Assembly: GCA_963556195.1 (NCBI GenBank)
Contig: CAUVYP010000579.1
Span: 1,612,001-1,676,000 of the forward strand
From: Sepiola atlantica
Taxonomy: Eukaryota > Mollusca > Cephalopoda > Sepiida > Sepiolidae
Reading direction: 5' to 3'
DNA: 64,000 bases
Part shown: positions 51,081 through 61,496 of the stretch, piece after piece
Numbering within the stretch: the first letter of the stretch is position 1
Layout of the letters: each line of letters begins with the position of its first letter
Translations under genes and position numbers: made by a program
Notes under the pieces: generated by a model
What the model saw: the letters and a program-made list of their open reading frames with translations, nothing else
What the model was told of the DNA's origin: nothing
Databases searched by the model: none

Positions 51081-52382
51081 TTGTTGATGTTTTGCGTATT
51101 CAGTTTGTATCGACATATCTCCGGGAGTACAAGAGCTGAACTTCTGAAACTTCGTACTTCAGTAGAAAATGTGTGTCCGCTAATGTCTGCAAAGTTTCGG
51201 AGCACAATTCTTATAAATGTGGAAGTTATAAACAAAAGCGATATCAACTTAAAATCGCACTAAATTTTGTTGATGTTTTGCGTATTCAGTTTGTATCGAC
51301 ATATCTCCGGGAGTACAAGAGCTGAACTTCTGAAACTTGGTACTTCAGTAGAAAATGTGTGTCCGCTAATGTCTGCAAAGTTTCGGAGCACAATTCTTAT
51401 AAATGTGGAAGTTATTAACACAAGCGATATACCTTTTAAATCGCACTAAATTTTGTTGATGTTTTGCGTATTCAGTTTGTATCGACATATCTCCGGGAGT
51501 ACAAGAGCTGAACTTCTGAAACTTGGTACTTCAGTAGAAAATGTGTGTCCGCTAATGTCTGCAAAGTTTCGGAGCACAATTCTTATAAATGTGGAAGTTA
51601 TTAACACAAGCGATATACCTTTTAAATCGCACTAAATTTTGTTGATGTTTTGCGTATTCAGTTTGTATCGACATATCTCCGGGAGTACAAGAGCTGAACT
51701 TCTGAAACTTGGTACTTCAGTAGAAAATGTGTGTCCGCTAATGTCTGCAAAGTTTCAGAGCACAATTCTTATAAATTTGGAAGTTATAAACAAAAGCGAT
51801 ATCAACTTAAAATCGCACTAAATTTTGTTGATGTTTTGCGTATTCAGTTTGTATCGACATATCTCCGGGAGTACAGAAGCTGAACTTCTGAAACTTGGTA
51901 CTTCAGTAGAAAATGTGTGTCCGCTAATGTCTGCAAAGTTTCAGAGCACAATTCTTATAAATGTGGAAGTTATAAACACAAGCGATATCAACATAAAATC
52001 GCACTAAATTTTGTTGATGTTTTGCGTATTCAGTTTGTATCGACATATCTCCGGGAGTACAAGAGCTGAACTTCTGAAACTTGGTACTTCAGTAGAAAAT
52101 GTGTGGCCGCTAATGTCTGCAAAGTTTCGGAGCACAATTCTTATAAATGTGGAAGTTATTAACAAAAGACCTATCAACTTTAAATCGCACTAAATTTTGT
52201 TTATGTTTTGCGTATTCAGTTTGTATCGACATATCTCCGGGAGTACAAGAGCTGAACTTCTGAAACTTCGTACATCAATAGAAAATGTGTGTCCGCTATT
52301 GTCTGCAAAGTTTCGGAGCACAATTCTCATAAATGTGGAAGTTATAAACAAAAGCGATATCAACTTAAAATCGCACTAAATT

Positions 52383-53684
52383 TTGTTGATGTTTTGCGTA
52401 TTCAGTTTGTATCGACATATCTCCGGGAGTACAAGAGCTGAACTTCTGAAACTTGGTACTTCAGTAGAAAATGTGTGTCCGCTAATGTCTGCAAAGTTTC
52501 GGAGCACAATTCTTATAAATGTGGAAGTTATTAACAAAAGACCTATCAACTTTAAATCGCACTAAATTTTGTTTATGTTTTGCGTATTCAGTTTGTATCG
52601 ACATATCTCCGGGAGTACAAGAGCTGAACTTCTGAAACTTCGTACATCAGTAGAAAATGTGTGTCCGCTATTGTCTGCAAGGTTTCGGAGCACAATTCTC
52701 ATAAATGTGGAAGTTATAAACAAAAGCGATATCAACTTAAAATCGCACTAAATTTTGTTGATGTTTTGCGTATTCAGTTTGTATCGACATATCTCCGGGA
52801 GTACAAGAGCTGAACTTCTGAAACTTGGTACTTCAGTAGAAAATGTGTGTCCGCTAATGTCTGCAAAGTTTCGGAGCACAATTCTTATAAATGTGAAAGT
52901 TATTAACACAAGCGATATACCTTTTAAATCGCACTAAATTTTGTTGATGTTTTGCGTATTCAGTTTGTATCGACATATCTCCGGGAGTACAAGAGCTGAA
53001 CTTCTGAAACTTGGTACTTCAGTAGAAAATGTGTGTCCGCTAATGTCTGCAAAGTTTCAGAGCACAATTCTTATAAATGTGGAAGTTATAAACAAAAGCG
53101 ATATCAACTTAAAATCGCACTAAATTTTGTTGATGTTTTGCGTATTCAGTTTGTATCGACATATCTCCGGGAGTACAAGAGCTGAACTTCTGAAACTTGG
53201 TACTTCAGTAGAAAATGTGTGGCCGCTAATGTCTGCAAAGTTTCGGAGCACAATTCTTATAAATGTGGAAGTTATTAACAAAAGACCTATCAACTTTAAA
53301 TCGCACTAAATTTTGTTGATGTTTTGCGTATTCAGTTTGTATCGACATATCTCCGGGAGTACAAGAGCTGAACTTCTGAAACTTGGTACTTCAGTAGAAA
53401 ATGTGTGTCCGCTAATGTCTGCAAAGTTTCGGAGCACAATTCTTATAAATGTGGAAGTTATTAACAAAAGACCTATCAACTTTAAATCGCACTAAATTTT
53501 GTTTATGTTTTGCGTATTCAGTTTGTATCGACATATCTCCGGGAGTACAAGAGCTGAACTTCTGAAACTTCGTACATCAGTAGAAAATGTGTGTCCGCTA
53601 TTGTCTGCAAAGTTTCGGAGCACAATTCTCATAAATGTGGAAGTTATAAACAAAAGCGATATCAACTTAAAATCGCACTAAATT
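52383..53684 (+). repeat. Seven-monomer block E-F-A'-B-E-E-F, copy 2
   Basis: This is the partner of 49,779-51,080 with the same class order and GCAAGGTTTC. Here the first F has CAGTAGAAAATG, so CAGTAAAAAATG arose on a GCAAGGTTTC background, or was corrected here. Confidence 0.82.
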
Positions 53685-54056
53685 TTGTTGATGTTTTGCG
53701 TATTCAGTTTGTATCGACATATCTCCGGGAGTACAAGAGCTGAACTTCTGAAACTTGGTACTTCAGTAGAAAATGTGTGTCCGCTAATGTCTGCAAAGTT
53801 TCGGAGCACAATTCTTATAAATGTGAAAGTTATTAACACAAGCGATATACCTTTTAAATCGCACTAAATTTTGTTGATGTTTTGCGTATTCAGTTTGTAT
53901 CGACATATCTCCGGGAGTACAAGAGCTGAACTTCTGAAACTTGGTACTTCAGTAGAAAATGTGTGTCCGCTAATGTCTGCAAAGTTTCAGAGCACAATTC
54001 TTATAAATGTGGAAGTTATAAACAAAAGCGATATCAACTTAAAATCGCACTAAATT

Positions 54057-55358
54057 TTGTTGATGTTTTGCGTATTCAGTTTGTATCGACATATCTCCGG
54101 GAGTACAAGAGCTGAACTTCTGAAACTTGGTACTTCAGTAGGAAATGTGTATCCGCTTATGTCTGCAAAGTTTCAGAGCACAATTTGTATAAATGTGGAA
54201 GTTATAAACACAAGCGATATCAACTTAAAATCGCACTAAATTTTGTTGATGTTTTGCGTATTCAGTTTGTATCGACATATCTCCGGGAGTACAAGAGCTG
54301 AACTTCTGAAACTTGGTACTTCAGTAGAAAATGTGTGTCCGCTAATGTCTGCAAAGTTTCAGAGCACAATTCTTATAAATGTGGAAGTTATAAACACAAG
54401 CGATATCAACATAAAATCGCACTAAATTTTGTTGATGTTTTGCGTATTCAGTTTGTATCGACATATCTCCGGGAGTACAAGAGCTGAACTTCTGAAACTT
54501 GGTACTTCAGTAGAAAATGTGTGTCCGCTAATGTCTGCAAAGTTTCGGAGCACAATTCTTATAAATGTGGAAGTTATTAACAAAAGACCTATCAACTTTA
54601 AATCGCACTAAATTTTGTTTATGTTTTGCGTATTCAGTTTGTATCGACATATCTCCGGGAGTACAAGAGCTGAACTTCTGAAACTTCGTACATCAGTAGA
54701 AAATGTGTGTCCGCTATTGTCTGCAAAGTTTCGGAGCACAATTCTCATAAATGTGGAAGTTATAAACAAAAGCGATATCAACTTAAAATCGCACTAAATT
54801 TTGTTGATGTTTTGCGTATTCAGTTTGTATCGACATATCTCCGGGAGTACAAGAGCTGAACTTCTGAAACTTGGTACTTCAGTAGAAAATGTGTGTCCGC
54901 TAATGTCTGCAAAGTTTCGGAGCACAATTCTTATAAATGTGAAAGTTATTAACACAAGCGATATACCTTTTAAATCGCACTAAATTTTGTTGATGTTTTG
55001 CGTATTCAGTTTGTATCGACATATCTCCGGGAGTACAAGAGCTGAACTTCTGAAACTTGGTACTTCAGTAGAAAATGTGTGTCCGCTAATGTCTGCAAAG
55101 TTTCAGAGCACAATTCTTATAAATGTGGAAGTTATAAGCAAAAGCGATATCAACTTAAAATCGCACTAAATTTTGTTGATGTTTTGCGTATTCAGTTTGT
55201 ATCGACATATCTCCAGGAGTACAAGAGCTGAACTTCTTAAACTTGGTACTTCAGTAGAAAATGTGTGTCCGCTAATGTCTGCAAAGTTTCGGAGCACAAT
55301 TCTTATAAATGTGAAAGTTATTAACACAAGCGATATACCTTTTAAATCGCACTAAATT
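54057..55358 (+). repeat. Seven-monomer HOR unit (1,302 bp), copy 1
   Basis: The order is C, D, E, F, A', B, A'. The last monomer has CTCCAGGAG and CTTCTTAAAC. This copy has private AGTAGGAAATGTGTATCC in C and GTTATAAGCAAAAG in B. Confidence 0.9.
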
Positions 55359-56660
55359 TTGTTGATGTTTTGCGTATTCAGTTTGTATCGACATATCTCC
55401 GGGAGTACAAGAGCTGAACTTCTGAAACTTGGTACTTCAGTGGAAAATGTGTGTCCGCTAATGTCTGCAAAGTTTCAGAGCACAATTTGTATAAATGTGG
55501 AAGTTATAAACACAAGCGATATCAACTTAAAATCGCACTAAATTTTGTTGATGTTTTGCGTATTCAGTTTGTATCGACATATCTCCGGGAGTACAAGAGC
55601 TGAACTTCTGAAACTTGGTACTTCAGTAGAAAATGTGTGTCCGCTAATGTCTGCAAAGTTTCAGAGCACAATTCTTATAAATGTGGAAGTTATAAACACA
55701 AGCGATATCAACATAAAATCGCACTAAATTTTGTTGATGTTTTGCGTATTCAGTTTGTATCGACATATCTCCGGGAGTACAAGAGCTGAACTTCTGAAAC
55801 TTGGTACTTCAGTAGAAAATGTGTGTCCGCTAATGTCTGCAAAGTTTCGGAGCACAATTCTTATAAATGTGGAAGTTATTAACAAAAGACCTATCAACTT
55901 TAAATCGCACTAAATTTTGTTTATGTTTTGCGTATTCAGTTTGTATCGACATATCTCCGGGAGTACAAGAGCTGAACTTCTGAAACTTCGTACATCAGTA
56001 GAAAATGTGTGTCCGCTATTGTCTGCAAAGTTTCGGAGCACAATTCTCATAAATGTGGAAGTTATAAACAAAAGCGATATCAACTTAAAATCGCACTAAA
56101 TTTTGTTGATGTTTTGCGTATTCAGTTTGTATCGACATATCTCCGGGAGTACAAGAGCTGAACTTCTGAAACTTGGTACTTCAGTAGAAAATGTGTGTCC
56201 GCTAATGTCTGCAAAGTTTCGGAGCACAATTCTTATAAATGTGAAAGTTATTAACACAAGCGATATACCTTTTAAATCGCACTAAATTTTGTTGATGTTT
56301 TGCGTATTCAGTTTGTATCGACATATCTCCGGGAGTACAAGAGCTGAACTTCTGAAACTTGGTACTTCAGTAGAAAATGTGTGTCCGCTAATGTCTGCAA
56401 AGTTTCAGAGCACAATTCTTATAAATGTGGAAGTTATAAACAAAAGCGATATCAACTTAAAATCGCACTAAATTTTGTTGATGTTTTGCGTATTCAGTTT
56501 GTATCGACATATCTCCAGGAGTACAAGAGCTGAACTTCTTAAACTTGGTACTTCAGTAGAAAATGTGTGTCCGCTAATGTCTGCAAAGTTTCGGAGCACA
56601 ATTCTTATAAATGTGAAAGTTATTAACACAAGCGATATACCTTTTAAATCGCACTAAATT
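55359..56660 (+). repeat. Seven-monomer HOR unit (1,302 bp), copy 2
   Basis: This is the same order as 54,057-55,358, ending in the A' copy with CTCCAGGAG and CTTCTTAAAC. C carries CAGTGGAAAATG, the marker otherwise seen in the four-monomer repeat near 43.5 and 44.2 kb. The last two monomers also begin the following ten-monomer repeat, so the two expansions overlap. Confidence 0.88.
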
Positions 56661-58148
56661 TTGTTGATGTTTTGCGTATTCAGTTTGTATCGACATATCT
56701 CCGGGAGTACAAGAGCTGAACTTCTGAAACTTGGTACTTCAGTAGAAAATGTGTGTCCGCTAATGTCTGCAAAGTTTCAGAGCACAATTCTTATAAATGT
56801 GGAAGTTATAAACAAAAGCGATATCAACTTAAAATCGCACTAAATTTTGTTGATGTTTTGCGTATTCAGTTTGTATCGACATATCTCCGGGAGTACAAGA
56901 GCTGAACTTCTGAAACTTGGTACTTCAGTAGAAAATGTGTGTCCGCTAATGTCTGCAAAGTTTCAGAGCACAATTCTTATAAATGTGGAAGTTATAAACA
57001 AAAGCGATATCAACTTAAAATCGCACTAAATTTTGTTGATGTTTTGCGTATTCAGTTTGTATCGACATATCCCCAGGAGTACAGAAGCTGAACTTCTGAA
57101 ACTTGGTACTTCAGTAGAAAATGTGTGTCCGCTAATGTCTGCAAAGTTTCAGAGCACAATTCTTATAAATGTGGAAGTTATAAACACAAGCGATATCAAC
57201 ATAAAATCGCACTAAATTTTGTTGATGTTTTGCGTATTCAGTTTGTATCGACATATCTCCGGGAGTACAGAAGCTGAACTTCTGAAACTTGGTACTTCAG
57301 TAGAAAATGTGTGTCCGCTAATGTCTGCAAAGTTTCAGAGCACAATTCTTATAAATGTGGAAGTTATAAACACAAGCGATATCAACATAAAATCGCACTA
57401 AATTTTGTTGATGTTTTGCGTATTCAGTTTGTATCGACATATCTCCGGGAGTACAAGAGCTGAACTTCTGAAACTTGGTACTTCAGTAGAAAATGTGTGT
57501 CCGCTAATGTCTGCAAAGTTTCGGAGCACAATTCTTATAAATGTGGAAGTTATTAACACAAGCGATATACCTTTTAAATCGCACTAAATTTTGTTGATGT
57601 TTTGCGTATTCAGTTTGTATCGACATATCTCCGGGAGTACAAGAGCTGAACTTCTGAAACTTGGTACTTCAGTAGAAAATGTGTGTCCGCTAATGTCTGC
57701 AAAGTTTCAGAGCACAATTCTTATAAATGTGGAAGTTATAAACAAAAGCGATATCAACTTAAAATCGCACTAAATTTTGTTGATGTTTTACGTATTCAGT
57801 TTGTATCGACATATCTCCGGGAGTACAAGAGCTGAACTTCTGAAACTTGGTACTTCAGTAGAAAATGTGTGTCCGCTTATGTCTGCAAAGTTTCGGAGCA
57901 CAATTCTTATAAATGTGGAAGTTATTAACACAAGCGATATACCTTTTAAATCGCACTAAATTTTGTTGATGTTTTGCGTATTCAGTTTGTATCGACATAT
58001 CTCCGGGAGTACAAGAGCTGAACTTCTGAAACTTGGTACTTCAGTAGAAAATGTGTGTCCGCTAATGTCTGCAAAGTTTCGGAGCACAATTCTTATAAAT
58101 GTGAAAGTTATTAACACAAGCGATATACCTTTTAAATCGCACTAAATT
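56289..58148 (+). repeat. Ten-monomer HOR unit (1,860 bp), right array, copy 1
   Basis: The order is B, A' (CTCCAGGAG, CTTCTTAAAC), B, B, D (CCCCAGGAG, ACAGAAGC), D (ACAGAAGC), A, B, A (CCGCTTATG), A'. It contains no E, F, C or G and so is unrelated in order to the middle-array ten-monomer unit. The only private change I noticed is A at 57,790 (GTTTTACG). Confidence 0.92.
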
Positions 58149-60008
58149 TTGTTGATGTTTTGCGTATTCAGTTTGTATCGACATATCTCCGGGAGTACAA
58201 GAGCTGAACTTCTGAAACTTGGTACTTCAGTAGAAAATGTGTGTCCGCTAATGTCTGCAAAGTTTCAGAGCACAATTCTTATAAATGTGGAAGTTATAAA
58301 CAAAAGCGATATCAACTTAAAATCGCACTAAATTTTGTTGATGTTTTGCGTATTCAGTTTGTATCGACATATCTCCAGGAGTACAAGAGCTGAACTTCTT
58401 AAACTTGGTACTTCAGTAGAAAATGTGTGTCCGCTAATGTCTGCAAAGTTTCGGAGCACAATTCTTATAAATGTGAAAGTTATTAACACAAGCGATATAC
58501 CTTTTAAATCGCACTAAATTTTGTTGATGTTTTGCGTATTCAGTTTGTATCGACATATCTCCGGGAGTACAAGAGCTGAACTTCTGAAACTTGGTACTTC
58601 AGTAGAAAATGTGTGTCCGCTAATGTCTGCAAAGTTTCAGAGCACAATTCTTATAAATGTGGAAGTTATAAACAAAAGCGATATCAACTTAAAATCGCAC
58701 TAAATTTTGTTGATGTTTTGCGTATTCAGTTTGTATCGACATATCTCCGGGAGTACAAGAGCTGAACTTCTGAAACTTGGTACTTCAGTAGAAAATGTGT
58801 GTCCGCTAATGTCTGCAAAGTTTCAGAGCACAATTCTTATAAATGTGGAAGTTATAAACAAAAGCGATATCAACTTAAAATCGCACTAAATTTTGTTGAT
58901 GTTTTGCGTATTCAGTTTGTATCGACATATCCCCAGGAGTACAGAAGCTGAACTTCTGAAACTTGGTACTTCAGTAGAAAATGTGTGTCCGCTAATGTCT
59001 GCAAAGTTTCAGAGCACAATTCTTATAAATGTGGAAGTTATAAACACAAGCGATATCAACATAAAATCGCACTAAATTTTGTTGATGTTTTGCGTATTCA
59101 GTTTGTATCGACATATCTCCGGGAGTACAGAAGCTGAACTTCTGAAACTTGGTACTTCAGTAGAAAATGTGTGTCCGCTAATGTCTGCAAAGTTTCAGAG
59201 CACAATTCTTATAAATGTGGAAGTTATAAACACAAGCGATATCAACATAAAATCGCACTAAATTTTGTTGATGTTTTGCGTATTCAGTTTGTATCGACAT
59301 ATCTCCGGGAGTACAAGAGCTGAACTTCTGAAACTTGGTACTTCAGTAGAAAATGTGTGTCCGCTAATGTCTGCAAAGTTTCGGAGCACAATTCTTATAA
59401 ATGTGGAAGTTATTAACACAAGCGATATACCTTTTAAATCGCACTAAATTTTGTTGATGTTTTGCGTATTCAGTTTGTATCGACATATCTCCGGGAGTAC
59501 AAGAGCTGAACTTCTGAAACTTGGTACTTCAGTAGAAAATGTGTGTCCGCTAATGTCTGCAAAGTTTCAGAGCACAATTCTTATAAATGTGGAAGTTATA
59601 AACAAAAGCGATATCAACTTAAAATCGCACTAAATTTTGTTGATGTTTTGCGTATTCAGTTTGTATCGACATATCTCCGGGAGTACAAGAGCTGAACTTC
59701 TGAAACTTGGTACTTCAGTAGAAAATGTGTGTCCGCTTATGTCTGCAAAGTTTCGGAGCACAATTCTTATAAATGTGGAAGTTATTAACACAAGCGATAT
59801 ACCTTTTAAATCGCACTAAATTTTGTTGATGTTTTGCGTATTCAGTTTGTATCGACATATCTCCGGGAGTACAAGAGCTGAACTTCTGAAACTTGGTACT
59901 TCAGTAGAAAATGTGTGTCCGCTAATGTCTGCAAAGTTTCGGAGCACAATTCTTATAAATGTGAAAGTTATTAACACAAGCGATATACCTTTTAAATCGC
60001 ACTAAATT
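58149..60008 (+). repeat. Ten-monomer HOR unit (1,860 bp), right array, copy 2
   Basis: This repeats 56,289-58,148 with the same markers (CTCCAGGAG, CTTCTTAAAC, CCCCAGGAG, CCGCTTATG) and has G at 59,650, where copy 1 has A. Confidence 0.92.
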
Positions 60009-61496
60009 TTGTTGATGTTTTGCGTATTCAGTTTGTATCGACATATCTCCGGGAGTACAAGAGCTGAACTTCTGAAACTTGGTACTTCAGTAGAAAATGT
60101 GTGTCCGCTAATGTCTGCAAAGTTTCAGAGCACAATTCTTATAAATGTGGAAGTTATAAACAAAAGCGATATCAACTTAAAATCGCACTAAATTTTGTTG
60201 ATGTTTTGCGTATTCAGTTTGTATCGACATATCTCCAGGAGTACAAGAGCTGAACTTCTTAAACTTGGTACTTCAGTAGAAAATGTGTGTCCGCTAATGT
60301 CTGCAAAGTTTCGGAGCACAATTCTTATAAATGTGAAAGTTATTAACACAAGCGATATACCTTTTAAATCGCACTAAATTTTGTTGATGTTTTGCGTATT
60401 CAGTTTGTATCGACATATCTCCGGGAGTACAAGAGCTGAACTTCTGAAACTTGGTACTTCAGTAGAAAATGTGTGTCCGCTAATGTCTGCAAAGTTTCAG
60501 AGCACAATTCTTATAAATGTGGAAGTTATAAACAAAAGCGATATCAACTTAAAATCGCACTAAATTTTGTTGATGTTTTGCGTATTCAGTTTGTATCGAC
60601 ATATCTCCGGGAGTACAAGAGCTGAACTTCTGAAACTTGGTACTTCAGTAGAAAATGTGTGTCCGCTAATGTCTGCAAAGTTTAAGAGCACAATTCTTAT
60701 AAATGTGGAAGTTATAAACAAAAGCGATATCAACTTAAAATCGCACTAAATTTTGTTGATGTTTTGCGTATTCAGTTTGTATCGACATATCCCCAGGAGT
60801 ACAGAAGCTGAACTTCTGAAACTTGGTACTTCAGTAGAAAATGTGTGTCCGCTAATGTCTGCAAAGTTTCAGAGCACAATTCTTATAAATGTGGAAGTTA
60901 TAAACACAAGCGATATCAACATAAAATCGCACTAAATTTTGTTGATGTTTTGCGTATTCAGTTTGTATCGACATATCTCCGGGAGTACAAGAGCTGAACT
61001 TCTGAAACTTGGTACTTCAGTAGAAAATGTGTGTCCGCTAATGTCTGCAAAGTTTCGGAGCACAATTCTTATAAATGTGGAAGTTATTAACACAAGCGAT
61101 ATACCTTTTAAATCGCACTAAATTTTGTTGATGTTTTGCGTATTCAGTTTGTATCGACATATCTCCGGGAGTACAAGAGCTGAACTTCTGAAACTTGGTA
61201 CTTCAGTAGAAAATGTGTGTCCGCTAATGTCTGCAAAGTTTCAGAGCACAATTCTTATAAATGTGGAAGTTATAAACAAAAGCGATATCAACTTAAAATC
61301 GCACTAAATTTTGTTGATGTTTTGCGTATTCAGTTTGTATCGACATATCTCCGGGAGTACAAGAGCTGAACTTCTGAAACTTGGTACTTCAGTAGAAAAT
61401 GTGTGTCCGCTTATGTCTGCAAAGTTTCGGAGCACAATTCTTATAAATGTGGAAGTTATTAACACAAGCGATATACCTTTTAAATCGCACTAAATT
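60009..61496 (+). repeat. Ten-monomer HOR, right array, partial copy 3 (eight monomers)
   Basis: The order is B, A' (CTCCAGGAG), B, B, D (CCCCAGGAG), A, B, A (CCGCTTATG). The second D monomer is missing, as expected if unequal exchange joined the two neighbouring D monomers. The tenth (A') is absent too: the next monomer is B. The private marker is TTTAAGAGC at 60,682-60,690. Confidence 0.87.
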
